Assembly: GCF_000147815.2 (NCBI RefSeq)
Contig: NC_015957.1
Location: 5,890,001-5,954,000, forward strand
Length of the DNA: 64,000 nt
Reading direction: 5' to 3'
DNA from: Streptomyces violaceusniger Tu 4113
GTDB lineage: Bacteria > Actinomycetota > Actinomycetes > Streptomycetales > Streptomycetaceae
The notes beneath the pieces are model-generated. The model was given only the letters and a program-made list of their open reading frames with translations, did not search any database and had not been told where the DNA came from. The translations under genes and the position numbers were made by a program. Below, piece by piece: positions 34,771 to 43,780 of this stretch. Within the stretch, counting starts at the first letter, position 1. Each line of letters begins with the position of its first letter.

Positions 34771-36361
34771 CCTGCGAGGCGCGCAGGTGCCGGGCGCCCG
34801 CGCGGACCGCCCACACGAATACGGCGAGAGCGAGGACGCCCACCGCCACGGTGTCGTACGGCGCGGGGAGGCGGGCGGAACCGCCGAAGGTGCCGAGCCA
34901 CGACAGCACGGTCAGCGCGGCCAGATGGAAGACCAGCCAGGCGCCGCGCCGCAGCTCCTCCCCCAGGGACGCGCCGCCGTCCTCACGACGCTGCAACAGG
35001 AACAACACCGCGCCGACCAGCACGAAGGGCAGCGCGAGCCGCAGATCGTGCCAGCCCGACCAGTAGACGAACTCGCTGGCCACCACGAAGCTCACCGGTG
35101 CGATCCAGCGCACCCCCGGCACCCGCCCCTCGGCCCGGGTCACTCCCCGCTCGCGGTCGTGTGCCCGGAAGGCCGCGACGGCGACCGCAGAGGCCGCGTA
35201 GATCAGCAGATACATGTCCCCCATCACGCTCACGATGTCCTGCCAGCCGCCGAACGGCAGCATGAAGACGACGATGACCGCCAGGTTGAGCAGCAGCGCC
35301 CGGCGCGCCACCCCGGACCGGGGGTGGATGCGCATGAAGAAGCGGGGCAGCAGCCCGTTCTTGGCCAGGGCATAGGTATGGCGGGCGTCGATGGCCACGC
35401 CCACATAGGCCGATCCGCCCGGTGAGATCACCGCGTCGGCGTAGAGCAGCGTGGCCAGCCAGTGGAGATTGAGCACCAGGGCGAGCTGCCCGAAGGGCGA
35501 TTCGAAGTTGACTCCCTTCCAGCCGTGGCCCAGCAGCGACTCGGGCACCGTGAACAGGAAGGCCAGTTGGAGCCCGAGGTAGACCAGCACGGCGAGGCCG
35601 ATGCCGGTGAGCACCGCGGCCGGTACGGTACGGCGCGGATTGCGCGCCTCCCCGGAGAAGTCGAGCGGGGCCTGGAAGCCGTTGACGGAGTACACGATGC
35701 CGCCACCGGCGAGCGCGGTCAGGCAGGCCGCGTAGCCGTACGGCGCGAAACCGCCGTGATCCGTGAGGCGTCCGGAGTGGGTGCCGGACAGGAACAGCGC
35801 GACGATGGTGAGGACGGGGACGACAACCTTGAACACCGAGATGAGGTTGTTCAGCCGGGCGAATATTCGCACGGCGAACCAGTTGCACACCGTCAGCACG
35901 ACGCTGAGCGCGACGGCCACGGCGAGGCCCGAGACGGTGAGTGTGCCGCCGCTGTAGAGCCCCGGCAGATAGTGCGCGGCGTACTGCATGATCGCGCTGA
36001 TCTCGGCCGCCGTACCGCCCACCGAGAGCAGCACGGACCAGCCGATCATCGTGCCGACCAGCCGTCCGCTGGCGTACAGCGGCCAGCGCACGGTGCCGCC
36101 GCCCTCGGGGCGGGTGGCGCCGAGTTCCACCATGACCAGGGCGATCAGTGCGCACAGCGCCCCCGCCCCGATCCAGGACAGCAGGGCGGCGGGGCCGGCG
36201 GTCTGAGCGGCGTACATGGCCGCGAACAGCCACCCGGACCCCAGGATGTTGGAGAACCCGATCGCGGTCAGGCCCCAGAATCCGAGGTCCTTATGGAGTC
36301 GTCGCTCCTCGGCGAGCACCGCCGGGGCGGCGATGGACTCCGGTGGGTGGTTCTGCGGCAC
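34751..36361 (-). CDS. amino acid permease (APC superfamily)
   Basis: 536 aa with about 12-14 helices. The first helix carries the APC motif GFSNILGSGWLFAAMYAA, and GGIVYSVNGFQAPLDFSGEARNPRRTVP matches helix 6-7 of the family. The GTG start has GAGGAG upstream and precedes QNHPPESIAAP. The gene overlaps the PL8 gene tail to tail by 20 bp. It stands alone, and the substrate cannot be told from sequence. Confidence 0.88.
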   Translation of the reverse strand: MPQNHPPESIAAPAVLAEERRLHKDLGFWGLTAIGFSNILGSGWLFAAMYAAQTAGPAALLSWIGAGALCALIALVMVELGATRPEGGGTVRWPLYASGRLVGTMIGWSVLLSVGGTAAEISAIMQYAAHYLPGLYSGGTLTVSGLAVAVALSVVLTVCNWFAVRIFARLNNLISVFKVVVPVLTIVALFLSGTHSGRLTDHGGFAPYGYAACLTALAGGGIVYSVNGFQAPLDFSGEARNPRRTVPAAVLTGIGLAVLVYLGLQLAFLFTVPESLLGHGWKGVNFESPFGQLALVLNLHWLATLLYADAVISPGGSAYVGVAIDARHTYALAKNGLLPRFFMRIHPRSGVARRALLLNLAVIVVFMLPFGGWQDIVSVMGDMYLLIYAASAVAVAAFRAHDRERGVTRAEGRVPGVRWIAPVSFVVASEFVYWSGWHDLRLALPFVLVGAVLFLLQRREDGGASLGEELRRGAWLVFHLAALTVLSWLGTFGGSARLPAPYDTVAVGVLALAVFVWAVRAGARHLRASQVSAASP

Positions 36362-36562
36362 GTGGCTCGTCTCCTCGGTGGTGCACGAACATACAAAGGC
36401 CCAGCGTGCCATGCGGGCCGACGGGCGCCCCCGGCGCGCCCCGGAGCTCGGTGCGAGCCCATGGCCACGCACACGTGAAGCTCATGACCATGCCCGGCGA
36501 TCGACGGAAAAACACGCCTCATCAGCGAGAAATCGCAGCATATCGGCCTGGGGCGTGTTCTC

Positions 36563-37426
36563 ATGCTTCAGGTGTCCTCTCCCTCCCGCCGTGATGTCCT
36601 GCGGTCCGCGAGCGGTGCCGTGGCAGCCACGACGTGCGGCGTCGGCTGCGGCCACCACGCCATGTCCTCGTCGTCCAGACCGGCCGGTCTCACCGAGACC
36701 CCCTCCTCCGGTGCGGCCTCGGACCGGGCCACGCCCGCCGGACACGCACCGCGCGGACCGGTGCGCTTCCCCGGACTGCCACCCCAGATCGCCCACGGGC
36801 CAGGCGGCGGAAGCGCGGTGGCCCTCACCTTCCACGGCCAGGGGGACGCGGAGCTCGCCCGCTCACTGCTGTCCGAGGCCGAGCGGGCCGGGGCCCGGGT
36901 CACCGTCCTCGCCGTCGGCACCTGGCTCGACGAGCACCCGGAGCTGGCCCACCGGGTCCTGGACGGCGGCCATGAACTGGGCAACCACACCATGCGGCAC
37001 CGCGCCGTCTGCGCGCTGCCCGCCGACGAGGCGTCCGCGGAGATCACCGAATGCGCCGACCGGCTGCGCCGCCTCACCGGGACCATCGGAAGCTGGTTCC
37101 GGCCGTCGCAGGCCCGTACCGCCACGGACCTCGTGACCCGTCTGGCGGCCCGCGCCGGGTACCCGCACGTCCTCTCCTACGACGTGGATTCCCAGGACTT
37201 CCAGGACCCGGGGCCGGACGCGGTGCGGGACACCGTCCTCGGCCAGGTCCGCGCCGGTTCCGTGGTCAGTCTGCACCTCGCCCACACCGGGACCCTGACC
37301 GCGCTGCCCGCGGTCCTCGAAGGTCTGCGCGGGCGCGGTCTGCGCGCGGTCACCGCGACGGAGCTGATGCACTCCGATGGCGTAGCAGCGACAGCGGGCC
37401 CCGGGATGCGTACCGAGACTGGGTGA
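36563..37426 (+). CDS. NodB-fold polysaccharide deacetylase-like protein, altered active site
   Basis: 287 aa, exported. The N-terminus (PSRRDVLRSASGAVAATTC) is a twin-arginine type signal with a possible lipobox at Cys25. NodB motifs follow in order: motif 1 ALTFHGQGD (residues 87-95), motif 2 NHTMRH (141-146), motif 3 SWFRPSQAR, motif 4 YDVDSQDF and motif 5 SLHLAH. In active esterases motif 1 reads TFDDG; here the catalytic base and one metal-ligand Asp are replaced by His-Gly. The His-His pair of motif 2 is kept. The protein may bind glycan without deacetylating or use a changed mechanism. Start choice is uncertain because no clear ribosome binding site is seen. Confidence 0.8.
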   Translation: MLQVSSPSRRDVLRSASGAVAATTCGVGCGHHAMSSSSRPAGLTETPSSGAASDRATPAGHAPRGPVRFPGLPPQIAHGPGGGSAVALTFHGQGDAELARSLLSEAERAGARVTVLAVGTWLDEHPELAHRVLDGGHELGNHTMRHRAVCALPADEASAEITECADRLRRLTGTIGSWFRPSQARTATDLVTRLAARAGYPHVLSYDVDSQDFQDPGPDAVRDTVLGQVRAGSVVSLHLAHTGTLTALPAVLEGLRGRGLRAVTATELMHSDGVAATAGPGMRTETG

Positions 37427-37477
37427 GACGCCGGGCGGCCACCCGTGGTGTGCCCGTACGGGAGCGGAGGAGACCCC

Positions 37478-38032
37478 ATGCACCACCGCAAGGATCTCGG
37501 ACTGCTCGCACTGCGCCTCGGTGTGGGCGGGGTCCTGGTCGCGCACGGCACGCAGAAGCTCTTCGGCTGGTGCGGCGGCGATGGCCTGGAACGTACCGGC
37601 CAGGCCATGGAGGCGATGGGCTTCCGTCCGGGGCGGGCCAATGCCTTGGCGGCCGGGCTGGGCGAGGCGGGCGGCGGGCTGCTGCTCGCGCTCGGCTTCG
37701 CCACTCCCGTGGCCGGGGCGGCGGCCGCGGGGACGATGGCGGGCGCGGTGTCGGTGCACGCGCCGGCCGGGTTCTTCGCCCAGTCCGGGGGCTATGAGTT
37801 CGCGGCCCTGCTGGGGTGCTCGGCGGCGGCGCTCGGGATCTCGGGGCCCGGCCGCTACTCGCTCGATCACCTCACCCGCCATGTGCTGGACCAGCCGTGG
37901 CTGATCGCGACGGCGTTCACCATGAGCGCGCTGACGGCGGCCGCGGTGATCAGACGCCGGATCGCGGTGACCGCGGAGCGGGAGCTGGCCGAGGAGCAGG
38001 GGGTCATCGACGAACAGGAGCTCGCCGAGTAG
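37478..38032 (+). CDS. DoxX-family membrane protein
   Basis: 184 aa with four helices. LLALRLGVGGVLVAHGTQKLFGW and GEAGGGLLLALGFATPVAGAA are the DoxX core; the C-terminal tail is acidic (EQGVIDEQELAE). Family members have been linked to thiol stress and quinone-dependent oxidation in actinobacteria; no specific activity can be claimed. GGAGCGGAGGAG lies before the ATG. It follows the NodB-like gene by 51 bp and may be co-transcribed. Confidence 0.88.
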   Translation: MHHRKDLGLLALRLGVGGVLVAHGTQKLFGWCGGDGLERTGQAMEAMGFRPGRANALAAGLGEAGGGLLLALGFATPVAGAAAAGTMAGAVSVHAPAGFFAQSGGYEFAALLGCSAAALGISGPGRYSLDHLTRHVLDQPWLIATAFTMSALTAAAVIRRRIAVTAERELAEEQGVIDEQELAE

Positions 38033-38160
38033 GGCGCGCCCCTCCCCCTCGCCCTCGTGTATCACCTGTCCGGCAGGTGTCGCACGGCGTGCGAGGGTCG
38101 CACCCGTGCGCCATGGTGGATGCCAGGGCCCGGGAGCGGTCGCACGGGTGGAGGGTGCGG

Positions 38161-39213
38161 ATGTTCGACAGGCGCAGCTTCGGGAAGATCGTCGGCGCGA
38201 GTGCGGTCGGCGCGCCGTTCGCCATCCGCACCACCGGCTCGGCCAAGGCCGCGGGGGACTCCCCGGAGGAGCGGCGGACACTGCCCGCGCGGCCGCATAC
38301 GTCCTTCGCCGCCCTGCGGCAGATCAAGGCCGGGGAGCTGAACGTCGGCTACGCCGAGGCCGGGCCGGCCCATGGCCCCGCGGTCGTCCTGCTGCACGGC
38401 TGGCCCTATGACATCCACAGCTATGTCGAGGTGGCGCCCTTGCTGGCCGCCGAGGGCTATCGGGTGGTGGTCCCGTATCTGCGCGGCTATGGGACGACGC
38501 GCTTCCGGTCAGCCCGGACGTTCCGCGACGGCCAGCAGTCGGTGTTCGCCCTCGACCTCCTCGCCCTGATGGACGCCCTCGGGATCGAACGGGCGATCCT
38601 CGCCGGATACGACTGGGGCTCGCGGACGGCCGACATCGTCGCGGCGCTGTGGCCGAAGCGCTGCAAGGCCCTGGTCTCGGTGAGCGGCTATCTGATCACC
38701 AATCGCGAGAAGAACAAGCAGCCGCAGCCACCGAAGGTCGAATGGGCCTGGTGGTATCAGTACTACTTCGCCACGCGGCGGGGTGTGCTCGGGCTGGAGA
38801 ACCCGGAATACCGGCGTGAACTGGCGCGGCTCGTCTGGCGGTTCAACTCGCCGACATGGCATTTCGACGAGGCCACCTTCGCGCGCACCGCCGCCGCCTT
38901 CCGGAATCCGGACTATGTCCGCATCGTGATCCACAACTATCGCTGGCGGCTGGGGCTCGCGGCGGGTGATCCCCGGTACGACGGTTTGGAGCGGCGCCTC
39001 GCCAAGGGCCCCGTCATCGGCGTCCCCACGGTCACGCTGGACGGCGGGCGCGATCCCTTCACCCCCGCCGGGGGCGGTGCCTCCTACCGGGACAGGTTCT
39101 CGGGTCCGTACGCCCACCGGACACTGAAGGACATCGGCCACAATGTGCCCCAGGAGGCTCCCGGAGCCTTCGCCGATGCCGTGGTCGAGGCCGACGGTCT
39201 GCGACGGCGCTGA
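38161..39213 (+). CDS. exported alpha/beta hydrolase, epoxide hydrolase-like
   Basis: 350 aa. The N-terminus FDRRSFGKIVGASAVGAPFA is a Tat signal. The fold shows the oxyanion HGWP (79-82), the nucleophile elbow AGYDWGS with Asp151 in place of Ser, a Trp/Tyr-rich cap (WAWWYQYYF) and the catalytic His in DIGHNVPQEAP. An Asp nucleophile with HGxP and cap tyrosines marks epoxide hydrolases or dehalogenases. Export of such an enzyme is uncommon, since most are cytoplasmic. GGAGGG lies 5 nt before the ATG. It stands between the DoxX gene and a small unknown gene. Confidence 0.85.
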   Translation: MFDRRSFGKIVGASAVGAPFAIRTTGSAKAAGDSPEERRTLPARPHTSFAALRQIKAGELNVGYAEAGPAHGPAVVLLHGWPYDIHSYVEVAPLLAAEGYRVVVPYLRGYGTTRFRSARTFRDGQQSVFALDLLALMDALGIERAILAGYDWGSRTADIVAALWPKRCKALVSVSGYLITNREKNKQPQPPKVEWAWWYQYYFATRRGVLGLENPEYRRELARLVWRFNSPTWHFDEATFARTAAAFRNPDYVRIVIHNYRWRLGLAAGDPRYDGLERRLAKGPVIGVPTVTLDGGRDPFTPAGGGASYRDRFSGPYAHRTLKDIGHNVPQEAPGAFADAVVEADGLRRR

Positions 39214-39259
39214 ACACCGCCGCCGGGCCACGGGCCGCCACGTCCGAAGGGGGCAGGGG

Positions 39260-39730
39260 ATGGCGGAGTTCGAGGTGGCCACCGGCGCCGCGGGGGTTCC
39301 CGACGGCGACGACCGGGGCCGCCGGGCCGCGGTGCGGACCGCGTTCGAGGGGCTGCTGCAGATCCGCCGGCTGATGAACGCGGACGCCGCCGACCCCGAA
39401 GGGGTGCCCGCCGAGTGGGAGCGGCGACAGCCGGTGCGGGCCGTGGCCCTCGCCCTGGAGGCCGCCGGTGTTCCGCCGTCGGCCACCGACGCGGAGGGCC
39501 GCCGCACGGCGACCGGATACTGCCTCGGCGCGGCGGAGCGGACCGGGGTGGTGCGGGTCGAGTGGCTGGGGCCGCCGGGAAGTGGGGCCGGGTACGCGGC
39601 GGAGGACGCGCTGCGGAACTGTGCGGCCGTGCTGCGGCGGCTGGGCTGGGAGGCGCTGGAGTACCGGGGCCCGCGCCGCCACCGTTACCTCGAGGTCGAG
39701 CCGCCGCCGGTCGGGCCTCCCCGGCGCTGA
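39260..39730 (+). CDS. hypothetical protein
   Basis: 156 aa, not recognised. No signal peptide or transmembrane helix is seen. The C-terminal part has an amphipathic helix (AEDALRNCAAVLRRLGWEAL) followed by a basic stretch (RGPRRHRYLEV), which resembles small actinobacterial proteins with an alpha/beta layout. GGGGGCAGGGG precedes the ATG. Codon bias supports a real gene. It lies 46 bp after the hydrolase on the same strand and may share its transcript. Confidence 0.7.
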   Translation: MAEFEVATGAAGVPDGDDRGRRAAVRTAFEGLLQIRRLMNADAADPEGVPAEWERRQPVRAVALALEAAGVPPSATDAEGRRTATGYCLGAAERTGVVRVEWLGPPGSGAGYAAEDALRNCAAVLRRLGWEALEYRGPRRHRYLEVEPPPVGPPRR

Positions 39731-39735
39731 CCTGC

Positions 39736-39756
39736 CCTGGGCCGAACCGGCCCGGG
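39736..39756. terminator. terminator between convergent genes
   Basis: CCTGGGCCG-AAC-CGGCCCGGG forms a stem of about nine base pairs (one wobble) with a 3-nt loop, placed between the stop of the hypothetical gene and that of the convergent NPP1 gene. Confidence 0.55.
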
Positions 39757-39800
39757 AGACGCGGGCTGTGATGCCACGTCGCCTCCCGGGGCGGTGCCGC

Positions 39801-40568
39801 TCACGCGTTGGGGTCGAAGGGGATCTCGGACGGCTTGGCCTTCGCGAGGTGCGAGGCGAGGGTGCTGTCCTTCAGGCCCAGGGTGGCGCTGCCGAAGTCG
39901 GCCTGGCTCAGCTTGTCGCGCAGCCCGGCGGGGTAGCCGTTCCAGCCGACCAGCGTGGGGTACTGCCAGGTGTGCTTGTGGTTCTCCGGCGGCTCGTCGT
40001 TGGAGTTCGCCGGGCGGAAGCAGTGGGTGCTCACGCCGTCCTTGTGGTACACGACCTTGGGGTGGGTGCCGTCCCAGCGGATCTGGTCCCGGTTGTAGAT
40101 GTTGAAGTTGCCGTGGGCCGAGGTGGCGACGTACTTGGCCTCGTTGTCCTGCACCCACACCACGACGTGTTCCCAGTCGTGGCGGTGTCCGCCGAGACCG
40201 CTCCCGACCACGGCCTGGTCCTTCTCGAAGTACAGGCCGTAGATGATCGCGCACCAGCCGTTGTTGCACTTGGAGCGGGAGTATCCGTTGGTGTTGTCGA
40301 GGTCCCAGGAGTCGCGGCACTGGCCGTTGAGGGCACCGCTCGGGTTGAGCCCGCCCGCGATCGTCCCGTCGGGCCCGATGGCGGGGGTGGGGTAGCAGCC
40401 GTCGGTGTCGTAGTCGAACGCCGGCTGGAACGTCTGCTCCGTGCCATCCGCGTTGGCGGGCAGAGCCGTGGGCGGGTCCGCGAGCGCACTGCCCGGAAAG
40501 GCCACGACGAGCGCGATGGCGCTGCCGAGGATGGCGGATCCCCTACGGATCCGCGAACTCTTCTTCAC
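39801..40568 (-). CDS. secreted NPP1/NLP-family protein (necrosis- and ethylene-inducing-like)
   Basis: 255 aa with a signal peptide cleaved after ALA (residue 30). The hallmark heptapeptide GHRHDWE is intact at 127-133, and paired cysteines (Cys84, Cys101, Cys106) are available for disulfides. NLPs fold like actinoporins and, in plant-associated microbes, bind glycosylinositol phosphorylceramides and lyse dicot membranes; the heptapeptide forms the metal site needed for toxicity. The GTG start has AGGAGG 6 nt upstream. It is monocistronic, flanked by convergent and divergent genes. Its presence in a soil actinomycete suggests plant association or saprophytic membrane attack, which is inference. 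Confidence 0.92.
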   Translation of the reverse strand: MKKSSRIRRGSAILGSAIALVVAFPGSALADPPTALPANADGTEQTFQPAFDYDTDGCYPTPAIGPDGTIAGGLNPSGALNGQCRDSWDLDNTNGYSRSKCNNGWCAIIYGLYFEKDQAVVGSGLGGHRHDWEHVVVWVQDNEAKYVATSAHGNFNIYNRDQIRWDGTHPKVVYHKDGVSTHCFRPANSNDEPPENHKHTWQYPTLVGWNGYPAGLRDKLSQADFGSATLGLKDSTLASHLAKAKPSEIPFDPNA

Positions 40569-40895
40569 TGCGTCCTCCTGAACGACCGCGGCGTGGCACC
40601 ACGAGGGGGGGTGGTTGGCATGCTCAGGTCAGCATGATCGCATTCCTTGAGCGGCGGCGGGAGATGTCGCCGTGATGAAGAGTCAGCCAACAGCTATAGC
40701 AGGTGAAGTGGAGTGACGCCCAGGAGGGGTGGCGGTGGCGGGTCCGCGGCCGGTTTCCGGCGAAACCGCTGCCGCGTGGCCGTCCGCGCTTCCGACGCCG
40801 CCGACGGCTCCAGTGGCGACCTCGGCTTCCGCACCGTCCGCGACACCTGAGCCTTCTTTTATTCCGGGATGTTGACGAAATAGCGTGGCGTGCCC
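40569..40895. promoter_or_regulatory. divergent promoter region between NPP1 and ROK genes
   Basis: 327 bp without a credible gene. It contains CGGTTTC-CGGC-GAAACCG (40751-40768), a perfect 7-bp inverted repeat that could be an operator, and TAGCGT (40881-40886), a -10 box placed 9 nt before the ROK ATG, implying a leaderless message. On the NPP1 side, GGCATGCTCAGGTCAGCATG (40616-40635) has a repeated GCATG. Confidence 0.45.
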
Positions 40896-42086
40896 ATGCT
40901 GTTCGGCATGCACCCCCATCAGGACGGCCCGCTGGCCCGGCTGCGGCGGGGCCACGAAGACTTGGTACTGGAGCTGTTGCGCAAACACGGCCCGCTCAGC
41001 CGGGCCGAACTGGGACAGCACAGCGGCCTCTCCCGGACCACCCTCAGCGACATCGTCACCGAGCTGATCGAGAGCGGCGCCGTGGTCGCCACGGCGCCGG
41101 AAACGGCCCCGCGCAGGCGAGGACGGCCGGTGGAGGCGCTGACGCTCAACCCCAGCGCGGGCCAGGCCATCGGCATCGACTTCGCGCGCCGGGCGGTGCA
41201 TGTCTCCGCGGTCAACGTCGCACACGAGGTGATCGGGTCGGCCAGTGAACCGCACGATCCGGGCTTGCCCTGGGAGGAGCGGATCGCCCTGGCCGAGCGG
41301 CTGGTCGGCACACTCGCCGACGGCGCCCTGCGGCTGGGCGCGCTGAACGCCATCGGGGTGGGTGTGGTCGGCCCGGTCGGAGATCCCGACTCCGGGCCGC
41401 CGGAACCCTGTCCCTCCGCCGATCTGCCCGCCCTGCTGCGCAAGCGTTTCGAGGCCCCGGTGCTGGTGGACAACAACACCCGGCTCGCCGCGCTCGCCGA
41501 GGCCACCTGGGGCGCGGCGGCAGGCGGTCAGGACGTGCTCTATCTGCGGCTGTCGCACGGTGTGGGCGGCGGGCTGGTCGTGGGCGGCTCCCTGCACCGG
41601 GGGGCGTACGGCCTGTCCGGCGAGTTCGGGCATATCGCGGTCGAGTCGGGCGACGGGCGATGTTCGTGCGGCGCCACCGGCTGCCTGGAGACGGTGGCCT
41701 CGGTGGGCGCCGTGCTCGCCGCCTACCGCCGCGCGGGCGGACACGCGGACGGCCTGGCCGCGCTCCTGGGGGCGCTGGAGGCCGGCGATCCGGTGGCGCT
41801 CCGCACGCTGGAGGCGGCCGCCGTCCACATCGGCACCGTGCTGGCGGCGGTGTGCAACGCGGTCGGCCCCGGAGTGATCGTGCTCGGTGGCGAACTCGCC
41901 GCGGCCGGCACACCGCTCTTCGAGCCGGTCGAACAGGCGCTGCGCGCACACATCATGCCGATCTCACGGGACCGTGTGGACCTGAGGCCGGCGACGCTCG
42001 GCGAGGCCGGTGGCGCCCTGGGCGCCATCGCCCTTGTCCTGCATGAATCCCCCCTGCTCAGCCATTACCCGGCCCGTCCGGGCTGA
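40896..42086 (+). CDS. ROK-family transcriptional regulator
   Basis: 396 aa. An N-terminal winged helix ([20 protein letters not shown]) is followed by a sugar-kinase-like ROK domain with [16 protein letters not shown], the [22 protein letters not shown] signature split across about 225-250, and the zinc motif [11 protein letters not shown]. The ATG is favoured because a TAGCGT -10 box lies 9 nt before it; a GTG two codons earlier would precede the transcription start. It is 52 bp upstream of the ABC transporter permease on the same strand and probably controls the transporter-sulfatase operon in response to a sugar. Confidence 0.85.
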   Translation: MLFGMHPHQDGPLARLRRGHEDLVLELLRKHGPLSRAELGQHSGLSRTTLSDIVTELIESGAVVATAPETAPRRRGRPVEALTLNPSAGQAIGIDFARRAVHVSAVNVAHEVIGSASEPHDPGLPWEERIALAERLVGTLADGALRLGALNAIGVGVVGPVGDPDSGPPEPCPSADLPALLRKRFEAPVLVDNNTRLAALAEATWGAAAGGQDVLYLRLSHGVGGGLVVGGSLHRGAYGLSGEFGHIAVESGDGRCSCGATGCLETVASVGAVLAAYRRAGGHADGLAALLGALEAGDPVALRTLEAAAVHIGTVLAAVCNAVGPGVIVLGGELAAAGTPLFEPVEQALRAHIMPISRDRVDLRPATLGEAGGALGAIALVLHESPLLSHYPARPG

Positions 42087-42118
42087 ACCGGCCCGCCCCG
42101 GGCTGAAGAGGAGGACCC

Positions 42119-42142
42119 ATGAACCCCGCGAGGCGTCCATGA
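42119..42142 (+). CDS. possible 7-residue leader peptide (MNPARRP)
   Basis: An ATG with a near-perfect ribosome binding site (GAGGAGGACCC) opens a seven-codon frame whose stop TGA overlaps the permease ATG (ATGA). The permease itself has only a weak site inside this frame, so its translation may depend on ribosomes finishing the leader. The Arg-Arg-Pro end is the kind of sequence on which ribosomes slow. It could be chance. Confidence 0.35.
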   Translation: MNPARRP

Positions 42143-42948
42143 CGGTGGTCACCGCGCCCGAGAAGACCCCCACGACACCGGAAGCGCCACGCGGCGCACG
42201 ACGCACCGTCCACCCCCTCGTGTTCCATCTGATCGCCCTCGTCCTGGGCGTCGCCATCTGGGCCCTGACCGCCGCCGCGGGGCTCGCGGACATCCCCGGT
42301 CCACTCTCGGTGAGCTCCAGGGCACGTGAACTGCTCGCCGACGGAACCCTCACCCAGGACGCGCTGGCCAGCCTGCAGCGCGTGCTCCTCGGGTTCGCGC
42401 TCGGCACTCTGGTCGCCGTGCCCGTGGGCTTTCTGATGGGCTGGTACCCGGTCGCCCGGGGCCTGTTGGAGCCGTACGTCCAGTTCTTCCGTACGATCCC
42501 GCCGCTGGCGCTGATCCCCCTGGTCATCGTCCTGATGGGCATCGGCGAGACACCGAAGATCTTCGTCATCTTCCTGGCCGCGTTCATGTCCTGTGTGGTG
42601 GCCGCCTTCCAGGGGGTGACCGGCGTGGACCGGACGCTGATCGACGCGGCGCGGGTGCTCGGCGCCTCGGACCGGACCGTCTTCCTCAAGGTGGTCATCC
42701 CGGCGTCCACGCCGTTCATCCTGGTCGGCATGCGCATCGGGCTCGGCGCGGCCTGGGCGACCGTGGTGGCGGCCGAGATGATCGGCGCCCAGAAGGGCCT
42801 GGGCTTCGAGATGGTCCACGCCCAGACCTACTACGACGTGCCCACGATCTTCGTGGGCCTGATCAGCATCGGCGTCATCGGCCTGGTCATGGACCGGCTG
42901 CTGCTGGTGGCCGAACGCCGTCTCACCGCGTGGCAGGAGCGCCGATGA
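42139..42948 (+). CDS. ABC transporter permease, SsuC/TauC type
   Basis: 269 aa with six helices. The EAA-like loop is [32 protein letters not shown], typical of nitrate/sulfonate/taurine importers. The ATG overlaps the stop of a seven-codon leader frame. The ATPase gene follows with a 4-bp overlap, and a Tat-exported lipoprotein and a sulfatase complete the operon. The neighbouring sulfatase points to a sulfate ester or sulfonate as cargo. Confidence 0.9.
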   Translation: MTVVTAPEKTPTTPEAPRGARRTVHPLVFHLIALVLGVAIWALTAAAGLADIPGPLSVSSRARELLADGTLTQDALASLQRVLLGFALGTLVAVPVGFLMGWYPVARGLLEPYVQFFRTIPPLALIPLVIVLMGIGETPKIFVIFLAAFMSCVVAAFQGVTGVDRTLIDAARVLGASDRTVFLKVVIPASTPFILVGMRIGLGAAWATVVAAEMIGAQKGLGFEMVHAQTYYDVPTIFVGLISIGVIGLVMDRLLLVAERRLTAWQERR

Positions 42949-43724
42949 GCCCCAAGATCTCTTTCCGGGACGTGGTCAAGACCTACCCGATGAAGAACAC
43001 CACCTTCACCGCGCTCGGCCAGGTCTCACTGGACATCGGGGACCGGGAGTTCGTCGCGGTGGTCGGGCCGTCCGGCTGCGGCAAGTCCACCTTGCTGAGC
43101 ATGGTGGCCGGACTGGTGGAACCCACCTCCGGCACGGTCACGGTGGACGGCGCGCCCGTCGCCGGGCCGGGGCCGGACCGTGGGGTGATCTTCCAGCAGT
43201 ACGCGCTGTTCCCGTGGCTGACGGTGCGCGGCAATGTCGAGTTCGGGCTGAAGCTGGCCCACGTCCCCGCCGCGGAGCGCAGGCGGCGTGCCGAACACGC
43301 CATCGAGCTGGTCGGGCTCGCCGACTTCGCGGACGCCCTGCCCAAGACCCTCTCCGGAGGGATGAAGCAGCGCTGCGCCATCGCCCGGGCGTACGCCGTG
43401 GACCCCGAAGTGCTGCTGATGGACGAGCCGTTCGGGGCGCTGGACGCGCTGACCCGGGTGCAGTTGCAGGACCAACTCCTGGACACCTGGACTCAGGAGC
43501 GGCGCACCGTCCTGTTCATCACGCATGACGTCGACGAGGCGGTCTATCTGGCCGGGCGGGTGGTCGTGATGGCCGCCCGGCCGGGCCGCGTCCACCGGAT
43601 CATCGACGTGGACCTGCCCTATCCGCGGACCGAGGAGATACGGCTCTCCACGGAGTTCGCCCGGATCCGCAACGACGTCTGGACGCAGGTCTACCACCAG
43701 TCACCGGCCGGTTCCGCCGCCTGA
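42945..43724 (+). CDS. ABC transporter ATPase, SsuB/TauB type
   Basis: 259 aa with Walker A (GPSGCGKST), Q-loop ([10 protein letters not shown]), signature LSGGMKQR, Walker B ([12 protein letters not shown]) and H-loop (ITHDVDEA), all intact. It energises the transporter formed with the permease whose stop it overlaps (ATGA) and the lipoprotein that follows after 56 bp of a pyrimidine-rich spacer. Confidence 0.93.
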   Translation: MSPKISFRDVVKTYPMKNTTFTALGQVSLDIGDREFVAVVGPSGCGKSTLLSMVAGLVEPTSGTVTVDGAPVAGPGPDRGVIFQQYALFPWLTVRGNVEFGLKLAHVPAAERRRRAEHAIELVGLADFADALPKTLSGGMKQRCAIARAYAVDPEVLLMDEPFGALDALTRVQLQDQLLDTWTQERRTVLFITHDVDEAVYLAGRVVVMAARPGRVHRIIDVDLPYPRTEEIRLSTEFARIRNDVWTQVYHQSPAGSAA

Positions 43725-43780
43725 CCTCCCTCCTCCCTCCACACCCCTCCCCACCCCACTTCCGAAGGGACTCACCCCAG

